DNA of 64,000 nucleotides. Source: Glaciecola sp028401415. Lineage in GTDB: Bacteria > Pseudomonadota > Gammaproteobacteria > Enterobacterales > Alteromonadaceae. Position numbers and translations under genes: made by a program. This document shows positions 26,301 to 34,225 of the stretch, piece by piece. The stretch lies in assembly GCF_028401415.2 (NCBI RefSeq), contig NZ_CP171821.2:124001-188000 (forward strand). Reading direction: 5' to 3'. Under the pieces are notes generated by a model that worked only from the letters and a program-made list of their open reading frames with translations, had not been told where the DNA came from and did not search any database. Positions within the stretch are counted from its first letter, which is position 1. Each line of letters opens with the position of its first letter.

Positions 26301-27410
26301 CAGAGCTCACATATTATCATTGCGGTGCAAGATAACGGTGTTGGGATTGATAAAAGCGCACAGGACAAAGTATTTGAACGCTACTATCAGGGCGAGGCAA
26401 GTCAAAACCATACAATGCCGGGCACGGGGATAGGACTTGCTCTTGCCAAAGACATTATTGAGCTTCACAAAGGAAGCATCTACCTAGACAAAGAATATCA
26501 CCATGGCTGCAAATTCGTTGTAAAGCTCGCCACAGGATATGCTCATTTTGAAGCCAATCAGGTGGTTGAACCTATTTCTGAAAATGCCATTGCTGCAGAC
26601 CTCATTGTTGACGAACTTTTAACTGATAGCGATAAGCATCCGCACCCTATAGACGCAGAGGATCTTACAACACTGCTCGTGGTGGACGATAACGCTGAGC
26701 TTAGAAACTTCATTGAGCGCCAACTGAAACTGTCTTTCAAAGTGATTACGGCGGAAAACGGTGTGGATGGTTTATCGACTGCGATCAGTGAATTACCTGA
26801 TCTTATTGTGAGTGACGTGTCAATGCCGCAGATGGATGGCCTTGAATTGACCAAACAACTAAAGAAAAACCCACTCACTACCAATATTCCGCTCATATTA
26901 CTGACGGCAAAAGCCACTAAGCGGGAAACAGTTGAGGGCTTTGAGCATGGCGCAGACGATTACTTAACAAAACCTTTCGATACGTCCGAATTAGTGATGC
27001 GCATAAAAGCACAAATTAATACGCGCAAAAAAATCAGAGAGCAACTAGCTTTCGAAAACACCGCTGCGTCTCTTAAGTATGAGCAAAAGAGCGACTTTTC
27101 CAAATGCCTATTGGCTCTGATTGAGGACAATTTGAGTTCCCCTGACTTTTCTGTAGAGTCTATGGCGAAGTCTATGTATATGAGCCGAGAGACGCTATCT
27201 CGGAAATGTAAGAAAGAATTGGGCGTATCACCAATCGCCTTGCTGACTCAAGTCAGAATGCACCATGCAACGAATCTTGTTAAAGAGGGAAACATCACGA
27301 TAACCGAGATTGCATACGCAGTTGGCTACGAAAGCTTGGCTTACTTTTCTAGGACCTTCAAAAAGCACGTCGGTAAAGCGCCTACCGAATATATCGCACG
27401 CGGTGCGTGA
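23382..27410 (+). CDS. Hybrid two-component sensor-regulator (propeller, kinase, receiver, AraC)
   Basis: About 1342 residues from ATG 23382; ATG 23364 is also possible. Order: signal peptide (to about residue 30), a large periplasmic beta-propeller region (about 40-670, with Trp-Asp-Gly repeats), a Y_Y_Y domain, one membrane helix (about 765-790), a histidine kinase with phospho-acceptor His in NVSHEFRTPLT (residue 839), ATPase motifs NAIKYSG and GTGIGLALAK, a receiver with Asp in VSDVSMPQMDG (residue 1145), and a C-terminal AraC helix-turn-helix. This is the hybrid type that senses oligosaccharides and controls glycan-use genes. No such locus adjoins it here. Confidence 0.9.
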   Translation: MKVKCLQLTLQRLTCLSILLLSSLMGANAHEYEDVGVPITRVFDAGEHKAGSQVWWLGSNTDNVIFVASSNGLASWDGERWLQHETPNETLIRSFDQWIDNRIYAGTINDVGFYESDDTGNLSWNSLLANNPDIIPTELGESWSVASDKNQVLFSTKYKLLRWDGAHLSEVEGIEPDGYRLYNVDGELLFMGRKHSHLYTINSAGEVLKTDWKVPEGADVKLLLKNRRNELILVTMLDGIYHITKDGFEQVVPPEAFPSQTLLYNGLQSQDGFYYLTSIRHGVFILDEDLRVLRNYQAIHGIGNQTVLAVHEDSQGNIWTAGEPNISVFAPPHKRSVHDSVGISKTADKIKLFEQDIISLGNGIFRFKQGSELDAPFFEKVSDFSEKTWDAFKGNNQLFAASETGVYAFNMQDDIFVGQPTQIAEGRNVQALASLANAKLMFMGDDTSIHLLTETMGEWKQVALQGIRNQFEFLQIDPQSLTGSSTDLFDIVLWASSTDNRLYRVEGINADGTVEDIQVFDPVRFKLGNDNVALFDIDQSLMIGTSNGVLRYDEDLPERFQLVQKLPNRLREPDEDVFLLSKDSKGRLLYQAGSHTGVSQLSEGEQWSTNEADFRPFNQAGTRSLFYHNRAFWFLVATSEVYRLGEDYLGDLPPLAPLNFRSIVDINSNKLITNFTPKIPLGEIAYHSNSIRISFALADHSAPTQTLYRARISGQGHQNWTQWSSESHKDFPLLAGGHYQFEIEAKDPWGRTISANLDFTILPPWFLTSTAIASYVLLGILMMLLSGWIAQKWRTQKLRDQNLALERAVAERTAQVQEKVEELKQQQALKDRFFANVSHEFRTPLTLTIAPIEEVLNSKSHDSSSQSLLNTALLNAKKMLALVGQVLDVNRLEAGKLPLRVANYDIALLARTIVARFTPWAEQEKHTIVCAGCENPLWAYFDVDQVEKVLVNLLANAIKYSGSASDIILSLSQQSSHIIIAVQDNGVGIDKSAQDKVFERYYQGEASQNHTMPGTGIGLALAKDIIELHKGSIYLDKEYHHGCKFVVKLATGYAHFEANQVVEPISENAIAADLIVDELLTDSDKHPHPIDAEDLTTLLVVDDNAELRNFIERQLKLSFKVITAENGVDGLSTAISELPDLIVSDVSMPQMDGLELTKQLKKNPLTTNIPLILLTAKATKRETVEGFEHGADDYLTKPFDTSELVMRIKAQINTRKKIREQLAFENTAASLKYEQKSDFSKCLLALIEDNLSSPDFSVESMAKSMYMSRETLSRKCKKELGVSPIALLTQVRMHHATNLVKEGNITITEIAYAVGYESLAYFSRTFKKHVGKAPTEYIARGA

Positions 27411-27524
27411 AACAGTCACAAAAGTACAAAGCGATGACCGAATAGTGAAAACATAATTTGTCTACAAGCGCTACATTGCCCCTCACAGAATCAACCTTGT
27501 TATGGTCCCAGAGGAGTCAACAAG

Positions 27525-27668
27525 ATGGAAGTGCTAATTATTGTTTCGGTATTAGTTTACGTTACCTTGCTGTATTTATTTTTGAAAGAAGGTTTTCATA
27601 CGGAAGATGAGAATTCGCGGAGTAATAGCGCAAAGAAGTCAGCAATAAATGAGATGAATCACGCTTAA
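27525..27668 (+). CDS. Small single-helix membrane protein, 47 residues
   Basis: ATG 27525 is preceded by a strong GAGGAG ribosome site 8 bp upstream (27511-27516) and runs 47 codons to TAA at 27668. Residues 2-20 are a continuous hydrophobic helix (EVLIIVSVLVYVTLLYLFL), followed by a charged, Ser/Asn/Lys-rich cytoplasmic-type tail. It lies 114 bp after the hybrid sensor gene on the same strand and is convergent with the protease gene, 17 bp apart. I know no family. The helix plus ribosome site make it credible. Confidence 0.6.
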   Translation: MEVLIIVSVLVYVTLLYLFLKEGFHTEDENSRSNSAKKSAINEMNHA

Positions 27669-27685
27669 AAAGCACATTCAAATCA

Positions 27686-28903
27686 TCAGCGCCCAAAGCG
27701 CTTATACATTCTCATATACCCTGTGGACGGGTCGTAGGTGATATTAAAGCGGCGAATGATATTCATACCCAATAGCCCATCAAAGCCCTGTATGTCGCCG
27801 GCAGGGAGTACCATGACGCTGACATTATTCAGTTGTTCATCGCCTACTGTAAATGATGAGACCTTATATAGTGAGCGCGAGACCATTCCAGCGGCGGTTT
27901 GCACATTAAATGTGCCCATGTAGGTGGTGTCATCGTCATCAATTTGCTCAAACACCTGGTCGCTTACAGCGGTAATTGACGCGCCGGTGTCGATCAGTAG
28001 ATCAGCCTCCCAGCCGCTTACCGCCACTTGCGTATAATACTGTCCTCGGCGACGAGTTAGCTGCACTTCGCTCTCATATGACTGCTCGAATGCATCATTT
28101 TGTGTGAGTAGTAGTTCATCATCTACAGATTCGGCATTCTCATCAGGACGATATATATCCTCTCTCAGACGCTGTGCTCGCGGATCATCAGGCGCTAGTG
28201 ACGCAAGGACGTTTTCCATAAGCACGGTCTGCTGCTGCATCCCGTAAGCTTTCGCAAGCGCAATGATATAACGCCGATTAAGCGGGTCGACTTGAATCAA
28301 GGGCTCTAAAAACGCGGCTAGCAAATCCCAACTGCCGTCCCCGCTAAATTGCTGAATAATGCGTGTTGTGTTTACATCAATCAACTTTTTGATTTGTTCC
28401 AATTGATCGATTGAAAGTGGGGAGTCGAGTAAGCCATAGTAATTCACTAAGGCTAAGTTGAGAGGTTGGGTGAAGTAATATGCCTCAGCTTCCAAAAGTA
28501 AGGCGTCCATATCTCGCGGGAAAGCTCTTAAATAGCTTTGCACATAAAACGCGAGCAATTCATAGTTTTTCGCTTTTTGGAGTTCGCGCAAATATTGCAG
28601 GGTGACTCGAGTAGTGGGTAATTGTCCGGAGCTTGCAATTTCTATCGCATTTTCATTCTCTGTTTGGGTATTTGCTCGTTCGCTTAAGGATATTAGATCA
28701 CCCTGAGATGAGTCTGCGTCATTAGCACTACTGCTTTCATCCAATATCGCTGTCGGAGAGGCTTGCGTACGAGCATTTTCTTCCAAGCGACCTTGATTTT
28801 GCTGCGACAATGCGAGTGCGTCATTTTGTAGCGCTAGCTTCCATAGCAAATAAACGTTAGCTGCAAGTGAAAAAATGAGTATCCAGATCAAAAGCGCTTT
28901 CAT
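27686..28903 (-). CDS. Membrane-anchored retropepsin-like aspartic protease
   Basis: A 405-residue protein. An N-terminal helix (residues 3-22) anchors it in the inner membrane; a Ser/Glu/Asn-rich linker follows, then helical repeats resembling TPRs (about 95-250). The C-terminal ~120 residues form a single retropepsin domain: GWEADLLIDTGASITAVS holds the catalytic Asp-Thr-Gly and GFDGLLGMNII the closing Leu-Leu-Gly-Met motif. Such enzymes act as homodimers; substrates are unknown. It is 6 bp from the thioesterase gene, suggesting one operon with the thioesterase first. Confidence 0.8.
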   Translation of the reverse strand: MKALLIWILIFSLAANVYLLWKLALQNDALALSQQNQGRLEENARTQASPTAILDESSSANDADSSQGDLISLSERANTQTENENAIEIASSGQLPTTRVTLQYLRELQKAKNYELLAFYVQSYLRAFPRDMDALLLEAEAYYFTQPLNLALVNYYGLLDSPLSIDQLEQIKKLIDVNTTRIIQQFSGDGSWDLLAAFLEPLIQVDPLNRRYIIALAKAYGMQQQTVLMENVLASLAPDDPRAQRLREDIYRPDENAESVDDELLLTQNDAFEQSYESEVQLTRRRGQYYTQVAVSGWEADLLIDTGASITAVSDQVFEQIDDDDTTYMGTFNVQTAAGMVSRSLYKVSSFTVGDEQLNNVSVMVLPAGDIQGFDGLLGMNIIRRFNITYDPSTGYMRMYKRFGR

Positions 28904-28909
28904 AAGCTT

Positions 28910-29404
28910 CTATAAGTCTTTCGCAAGGTCGATACAGTTGTTGCCATAAATATCGATAAACTCTGCGGGCATTTTTTTTGGTGCGCCCTTGGAAAGGCTC
29001 ACGCATACGAAATCGGTGCTGCCGGTAAAAACCGTTTTGTGGGTGCGGGTGGAAATGAATTGAAATTCTCGCTGTAGCCTGAAGCGTTCATCGCATCGTG
29101 TTATCCATGTGGCGCATGCCAGCCCCTCTTTTTCAAAAGAAGGCAGATGGTAGTAAAGATTGTGATGTTGAATAACCATGGCTCTGTCGAGCCTTTCGTA
29201 ATCATCAAATGATAAGCCTAAGTAATTTGAATGCGCCCATGCTAGCTTTTCGAGCTGTTTAATATAAGCGATGTTGTTGGCGTGCTTATAATGGTCAATA
29301 TCATCCACTGAGACTTCCCAAAGCACAATAAATGGGCGTGGGTGTTGCCAATCCAGTTCTTGCCAATGATTTTGCTCATCGCAGCAAAGCGTATTTTCAA
29401 TCAT
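28910..29404 (-). CDS. Acyl-CoA thioesterase, hotdog fold (YbgC/FadM-like)
   Basis: A 164-residue single-domain hotdog protein. VSVDDIDHYKHANNIAYI is the active-site loop of the YbgC/4HBT class (Asp-x-x-x-His-x-Asn spacing). It would hydrolyse acyl-CoA thioesters in the cytosol; chain length is unknown. The first gene of a two-gene unit with the retropepsin-like protease, and divergent from epmC with 151 bp between starts. Confidence 0.8.
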   Translation of the reverse strand: MIENTLCCDEQNHWQELDWQHPRPFIVLWEVSVDDIDHYKHANNIAYIKQLEKLAWAHSNYLGLSFDDYERLDRAMVIQHHNLYYHLPSFEKEGLACATWITRCDERFRLQREFQFISTRTHKTVFTGSTDFVCVSLSKGAPKKMPAEFIDIYGNNCIDLAKDL

Positions 29405-29555
29405 AGATGCACTTATGGTTTGCCTTCATGCTCGGTGATATGTTGAATAAACTAAAGGATATCCCAAAGCTTAAGGCAGTTAGTAATGCTTATGTAGTAA
29501 ATAATGATAATATAGCGCGCCTAATTTAACCATAGATAGCCACACGCCATTTGTA

Positions 29556-30149
29556 ATGAAGGTAGTTGACGTATTTAACGCGTGCTTTGCGCATTCAAAT
29601 CTAGCACCGCCACAAAGAACCTTTTTGATTGGTGGAGCAAGCGAACCTATTTATTTACCATCGACAGCCTCGGTCGATGAACATATCTACGCAGCTAGCG
29701 CTGACGATGATGCACACACAAGTGAAAAAATAAGCCTGACTGGCGTCAAAACGCTAAGCTTACTGCCACAAGGCAATAAAGTGTTTTTTCGGCATGATTA
29801 CCTTGCCAGTGCCTTGCATGAAGTCGCACATTGGTGCATTGCAGGGGAGGCTAGACGCCGCCAAATTGATTATGGTTATTGGTATGCACCAGACGGACGA
29901 ACGCATGCGCAGCAAAAGGCCTTTGAACAAGTTGAAGTCAAACCACAAGCGCTCGAATGGGCGTTTTCAAATGCTTGCGCAATTCCGTTTAAAATAAGCA
30001 ATGACAACTTGGCGCTGGCCAACGATATATCAGTAGACAGCACTGCATTTGAATGCGCGGTTGAAAATCAATTAGTAAAGTATATGCGAGAGGGGCTACC
30101 GCCTCGTGCTAAACAATTTAGGGAGAGGCTGCTTGAGCACTTCGCATAA
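29556..30149 (+). CDS. epmC: Elongation factor P hydroxylase EpmC
   Basis: A 197-residue protein of the YfcM family. It hydroxylates the beta-lysyl-lysine on elongation factor P, the last step after EpmA and EpmB. The metal motif HEVAHWCIAG (about 88-97) and the following YGYWYAPDGR are the family signature, and a Glu in KAFEQVEVKPQALEW is the likely third ligand. The neighbour yfcL lies two genes on, as in the E. coli yfcL-epmC pair. The 3' end overlaps the next gene by about 17 bp. Confidence 0.92.
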   Translation: MKVVDVFNACFAHSNLAPPQRTFLIGGASEPIYLPSTASVDEHIYAASADDDAHTSEKISLTGVKTLSLLPQGNKVFFRHDYLASALHEVAHWCIAGEARRRQIDYGYWYAPDGRTHAQQKAFEQVEVKPQALEWAFSNACAIPFKISNDNLALANDISVDSTAFECAVENQLVKYMREGLPPRAKQFRERLLEHFA

Positions 30150-31272
30150 ATTCAGACTCGGTTTGGTGATTAACCCTTACGCAGGCATTGGTGGTGCGCT
30201 GGCGCTTAAAGGCAGCGATGGAGCAGATATCCGTCAAAAAGCCATGGCGGCAGGCGCAGAGCAACTCGCTATGCACAAAACTAAACGTGCATTGGAGCAG
30301 CTCGCATCCCTTTATGACTGCTTTGAGGTGTATACGGCAAGTGGCGATATGGGCGAGTCTGTCGCTACCGAATTAGGCATAACCACGCATATTGTCTATC
30401 GTCCGGCTGACAAACAAACTGAAGGTGACGACACCCAAGCGCTTATTCGAGCGCTTGGTCCTTACACGGTAGACTTATTGCTATTTGCTGGGGGCGATGG
30501 TACCGCGCGCAATGTTTTTAAAGAAGTAGGCAATACCTTGCCCGTGCTGGGTATACCTGCAGGCTGTAAAATCCATTCAGGTGTATTTGCGATCACGCCA
30601 AGCGCAGCCGGTAAAGTGCTACAAAAAGTGATCAGTCGAGAGCTAGTCAGTTTATTTGATGCAGAAGTCAAAGATATTGATGAAGAAAGGTTTAGAAAAG
30701 GAGAGGTACGCGCGCGCTACTACGGTGAAATGCAGGTGCCAGCGGAGCTTAACTATATACAGGCCGTTAAAATGGGCGGCAAAGAGTCCGATGAATTAGT
30801 GCTTCAGGATATTGCCGCGCATGTCATAGAGATGATGGAGGATGAGCCCCATCGCATTTTTGTGATGGGCTCTGGCTCAACAGTAGATTACATTATGCAC
30901 GCGGCAGGCTTAGACAATACCCTGCTTGGTGTCGATATTGTGCAAAATATGAAAATCATAGCCAGCGACGTGACCGCCAGCACCTTACTCGCGCTCACCC
31001 AAAACCGTGATTGCAGTTTGATTATTACGCTCATCGGCGGGCAAGGGCACATCTTTGGTAGGGGTAACCAACAATTGTCACCAGAGTTTATTCGTCGCCT
31101 GGGCAAAAACAACATTCACGTTGTAGCGACCAAAACCAAGTTAAACCAGTTGGGACAAAAAGGCATGATTGCCGATACCACCGACTTAGCATTAGACCAA
31201 GCGCTTAGCGGCCCGATGCCTGTCATAACAGGGTACAAAGATAAGGTGCTATATTTTGTTCGCTCGGAGTAA
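30133..31272 (+). CDS. ATP-NAD kinase (AcoX) family protein
   Basis: About 380 residues. TTG 30133 is preferred, as GGGAGAGG lies 4 bp upstream and the protein then starts STSHKFRLGLVINPYAGIGG. The kinase motif GGDGTARNV near residue 118 is the NAD/diacylglycerol kinase signature, and IPAGCKIHSGVFA follows. This is the longer ATP-NAD/AcoX subgroup, not the essential NadK; the phosphate acceptor is unproven. Overlap with epmC implies translational coupling. Confidence 0.82.
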   Translation: MSTSHKFRLGLVINPYAGIGGALALKGSDGADIRQKAMAAGAEQLAMHKTKRALEQLASLYDCFEVYTASGDMGESVATELGITTHIVYRPADKQTEGDDTQALIRALGPYTVDLLLFAGGDGTARNVFKEVGNTLPVLGIPAGCKIHSGVFAITPSAAGKVLQKVISRELVSLFDAEVKDIDEERFRKGEVRARYYGEMQVPAELNYIQAVKMGGKESDELVLQDIAAHVIEMMEDEPHRIFVMGSGSTVDYIMHAAGLDNTLLGVDIVQNMKIIASDVTASTLLALTQNRDCSLIITLIGGQGHIFGRGNQQLSPEFIRRLGKNNIHVVATKTKLNQLGQKGMIADTTDLALDQALSGPMPVITGYKDKVLYFVRSE

Positions 31273-31328
31273 ACTCATGACGCTTCTGATAATTGAAACA
31301 TCAACACAATCCAAAAGCTGAGGACTAA

Positions 31329-31664
31329 ATGAGTGAAACAAAACACAGTTTGAGTGAACAAAAAGAAGCTTTTCTAGCACAGCAAGAGGCATTTCTTGAT
31401 CAATTCATTCATCAAGATGATGATGAAAAGCTTTTCATTTCAAGCTATATCCATGGGCATTTTTCGCTGATTGCAGCCTCTATGTCAGGTGCCGAATACC
31501 ACAGCGACGACCACGCCTTAGAAGCATACGCTCATGCCTTTCATCATCGTTTATCGGATGCTGTCGACACGGCAATCGCCAACAATGAGCTGTCAAGCGA
31601 AGATGCTAATGCTGTAGTGAGTATGCTGTCTGATATGTATGCGTCGTTTGAAGGAGATTCATAA
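31329..31664 (+). CDS. yfcL: YfcL family protein
   Basis: A 111-residue acidic, helical cytoplasmic protein. It matches YfcL in length and layout: an N-terminal helix, FISSYIHGHFSLIAA, and a His/Asp-rich middle. The function is unknown; in E. coli yfcL neighbours epmC and mnmC. A GGGGC/GCCCC stem at 31666-31686 directly after the stop may end the epmC-yfcL transcript. Confidence 0.8.
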   Translation: MSETKHSLSEQKEAFLAQQEAFLDQFIHQDDDEKLFISSYIHGHFSLIAASMSGAEYHSDDHALEAYAHAFHHRLSDAVDTAIANNELSSEDANAVVSMLSDMYASFEGDS

Positions 31665-31823
31665 AGGGGCGGCAAGTTAGTGCCCCTGCACATACAACTT
31701 TGCCCTGTGTTGCCCCTTTTTGCCGTCTTATGCAGCTATCTGCCTTTGAAGCCGCTTACCTTTAGTACTAAGTATATCGTTATTGTCACCATGAAACGCC
31801 CTAAATATGCCCGGGTGAGAAAG

Positions 31824-31840
31824 TTGGAATCGTTTTTGCA
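31824..31840 (+). promoter_or_regulatory. Candidate sigma54 promoter for the FlgO-like lipoprotein genes
   Basis: TTGGAATCGTTTTTGCA has GG at 31826-31827 and GC at 31838-31839, exactly 10 bases apart as sigma54 requires, and matches 10 of 13 fixed consensus positions. Initiation about 12 bp past the GC would give a leader of near 28 nt before the ATG at 31879. Polar flagellar genes of related bacteria commonly use sigma54, which fits. Confidence 0.45.
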
Positions 31841-31878
31841 AAGCGTTTGTCATTATTTAGTCATTCACGGCAGGTACT

Positions 31879-32535
31879 ATGAAAAATATGCTGCAAAGCG
31901 CGGTCAACTTCATACTCGCAATTCTATGTGTGTTGATTGTTATTACCTTGTCGGGATGCGTTAACACCTCTTACAAGGGTGCGCGTCAAATCCCTGACCA
32001 AAACCTGCCCCAAGCGCTTGGCAATGCCGAGCTATACACTCATCAATTGGCTAACGAACTTTTTGCTAATACGACAGCAGACCGTCAATATCGCTATGCT
32101 GTGGTGGGTTTTGTGCCGGTGGCAAGCTTAGAGCATAACTTATCTGCGCAAGGACCATTGATGCTCTTAGGGCATCAGTTGGAGCAGGGGCTTACGACAG
32201 AAGTGGTTCGTCGAGGCTTCATTGCGCAAGACTACAAAGTGACCAACACTATCATCATGAGCGCTGATTCGGAGCGTGCATTGTCAAGAAACGTCGAACA
32301 TTTGCGATCAGTTCAAAACATCGATTACTACATCACCGGTACTATCACCGAACAAGAAAAAGGTGCAATGGTCAATGCTCGCATTGTTAATGTGCGCAAT
32401 AAAGACGTTATTGCTGCGGCGACAAAATTCTTTCCTGCCGAACTGTTTTGGCAATCTGAACAAGTAACCTTACGTAACGGCATGCTCTATCGCAGTGTTA
32501 AAACGCCAACCCCTTATTTTACCTCTGGAGACTAA
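31879..32535 (+). CDS. FlgO-like outer-membrane lipoprotein, paralogue 1
   Basis: A 218-residue lipoprotein; the lipobox Thr-Leu-Ser-Gly-Cys ends near residue 27 after a long hydrophobic signal. The FlgO-type core (about 45-190) shows VVGFVPVASLE, LLGHQLEQGL and a DYYITGTITEQEKGAMVNARIVN strand. FlgO is an outer-membrane protein required for motility and flagellar stability in Vibrio. First of three tandem paralogues (gaps of 3 bp each), so one operon. No other flagellar gene is near. Confidence 0.75.
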   Translation: MKNMLQSAVNFILAILCVLIVITLSGCVNTSYKGARQIPDQNLPQALGNAELYTHQLANELFANTTADRQYRYAVVGFVPVASLEHNLSAQGPLMLLGHQLEQGLTTEVVRRGFIAQDYKVTNTIIMSADSERALSRNVEHLRSVQNIDYYITGTITEQEKGAMVNARIVNVRNKDVIAAATKFFPAELFWQSEQVTLRNGMLYRSVKTPTPYFTSGD

Positions 32536-32538
32536 ATC

Positions 32539-33300
32539 ATGAGAGTCATCATCATACTGTTAGGCTGCTATTTGCTCAGCGCATGCACGAGTATTCCTGG
32601 CATTGACTACATTACTGGCAAAAGTGAACAGCAAGCTGGTCTTGCTCAAAGCGTAAACCAATATGTGCAAGTGGCCGATGTGCAAACCATGCAAACGCAA
32701 AATGCTGCTCCTTCATCGTCACCTAACGGCACTGTAGATGCCTTTGGCTCGATGGAAAGACCTAATATGATAGGCTCTACACCGGGCGCTTTTAAAAGCC
32801 TTCCCTTAACGCGTCACGTGGGCTTTTATGTGCGTAACATGGCACAAGATTTAGTCGGTAATATGGAATATGTCACCGAGCGCACGCCCGTAGCCGTCAC
32901 TAATTTTTCTCTCATAGACAGCAACTTGAAAGAAACAAACCTTTTAGGTCAGCAAATGGCGGAATCCTTCGTACATGAATTCCACAAATTTAGAATGCCG
33001 GTGGTTGAGTTTAAAGCCACACAGTTTATTCGTGTCACCGAGACAGGCGATTACGTGCTATCACGCGATTTTTTGGATTTGAACAATTCTACGCCTATTC
33101 AATATGTGCTGACCGGCACTATGACAAAGCATCAAGGTGGATATATTGTTAACGCGCGGATGTTGGGTATGGAATCTAAAGTGGTGGTCGCAAGCGCACA
33201 AAGCTTTATTCCGTTTTACGTGGTGGATGCCCTAATTCCAAGTGAATCGAGCCGTCAGAACGAAGTTATCGATGGCGTTCGTATCATTCAAGGTGAATAA
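32539..33300 (+). CDS. FlgO-like outer-membrane lipoprotein, paralogue 2
   Basis: A 253-residue lipoprotein with lipobox Leu-Leu-Ser-Ala-Cys (near residue 16). A Ser/Asn/Pro-rich linker precedes the FlgO-type core (about 95-235): VAVTNFSLIDSNLKETNLLG, then QYVLTGTMTKHQGGYIVNAR, which aligns with the same blocks in both neighbours. The start is ATG 32539, 3 bp after the preceding stop. It may bind or sit with its paralogues in the outer membrane around the flagellar base, by family precedent. Confidence 0.78.
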   Translation: MRVIIILLGCYLLSACTSIPGIDYITGKSEQQAGLAQSVNQYVQVADVQTMQTQNAAPSSSPNGTVDAFGSMERPNMIGSTPGAFKSLPLTRHVGFYVRNMAQDLVGNMEYVTERTPVAVTNFSLIDSNLKETNLLGQQMAESFVHEFHKFRMPVVEFKATQFIRVTETGDYVLSRDFLDLNNSTPIQYVLTGTMTKHQGGYIVNARMLGMESKVVVASAQSFIPFYVVDALIPSESSRQNEVIDGVRIIQGE

Positions 33301-33303
33301 GTA

Positions 33304-34095
33304 ATGAATAATGTTAATCCAGTAGCGCGCATAGTCCATAAAATCACTGAACCAATACTCTTGATTTCTGCCGTGATGTTGTTGGGGGGATGCGCAGCGG
33401 GTAAAATGTTTATGGCAGGTTACACGCCACCGCAAACTATTGCAGACTTGATTAATGAACAGCAGGCACAAGTAGGAGGCTTGCCCTCGGAACTTGCCTT
33501 TGATGGCTCTCAATACAATGAGATTGACAGTTCAGACTACCTAGACAGTGAAGGTGAACATTTAGATGTCACCACTGGCCGAAGCGACGCGTTTAGCATG
33601 TCTAACTTCAGACAAGTCGAGTCGTTTCGTCCGCGCTTTTCATATAAATCGATTGAAGATTATGCAGCCCAGCTCTCAATGGACTTAATGCAGAATCGCT
33701 TTGGCTTAAGCGCTGATGCCAAAGTGGGTGTAAGCTCCTTTGTAAAGCTTGATACGAGCTTGCAAAACACAACTGTCCTTGGTAATCAATTAGCAGAATA
33801 CTTAATTGGTGAAATGCAGCAGTTAGGTTTGCCTGTCGTTGATCATAAATTGATGCCAGCCTTGCAAGTAACGTCGCGTGGAGATGTCACATTTTCTCGT
33901 GATGTGCTGCAGTTAAGTAATCAAAACGTCATGGATCATGTGTTATCGGGTACCTTAATTGAGCGCCCAAATGGCGTGTATGTAAACGCGCGAATTATTT
34001 CTGTCGATAGTAATAAAGTGGTTTCCAGCGCGAATATTATGATTCCAGGTTTTGTATTAGATTCATTGAACATGGGCTTTTACTCGTATCAGTAG
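33304..34095 (+). CDS. FlgO-like outer-membrane lipoprotein, paralogue 3
   Basis: A 263-residue lipoprotein; the lipobox Leu-Gly-Gly-Cys is near residue 29. The core from about 120 repeats the paralogue pattern: VGVSSFVKLDTSLQNTTVLG, LSRDVLQLSNQNVMDHVLSG-type strand and GVYVNARIISVDSNKVV. It is closer to paralogue 2 than to paralogue 1 by eye. Last gene of the run; 130 bp then separate it from the GH43 gene. Confidence 0.78.
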   Translation: MNNVNPVARIVHKITEPILLISAVMLLGGCAAGKMFMAGYTPPQTIADLINEQQAQVGGLPSELAFDGSQYNEIDSSDYLDSEGEHLDVTTGRSDAFSMSNFRQVESFRPRFSYKSIEDYAAQLSMDLMQNRFGLSADAKVGVSSFVKLDTSLQNTTVLGNQLAEYLIGEMQQLGLPVVDHKLMPALQVTSRGDVTFSRDVLQLSNQNVMDHVLSGTLIERPNGVYVNARIISVDSNKVVSSANIMIPGFVLDSLNMGFYSYQ

Positions 34096-34225
34096 CCGCC
34101 AATACACATGATTAGAGGAGTGGACCACTAGACCTCGTTTGACAAATAATAATAAATTGAATACAAAATGCGAGCATTGTTGAAGTGTGATTGATTGGGG
34201 TATGCTCATATCAACGCAATCTAAA

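Noticed and set aside
31680..31964. A 94-codon frame before the first FlgO-like gene
   Set aside because: It overlaps the lipoprotein gene by 86 bp in another frame, has Cys-rich atypical composition, and would read through the sigma54-type promoter and leader. It resembles no family.
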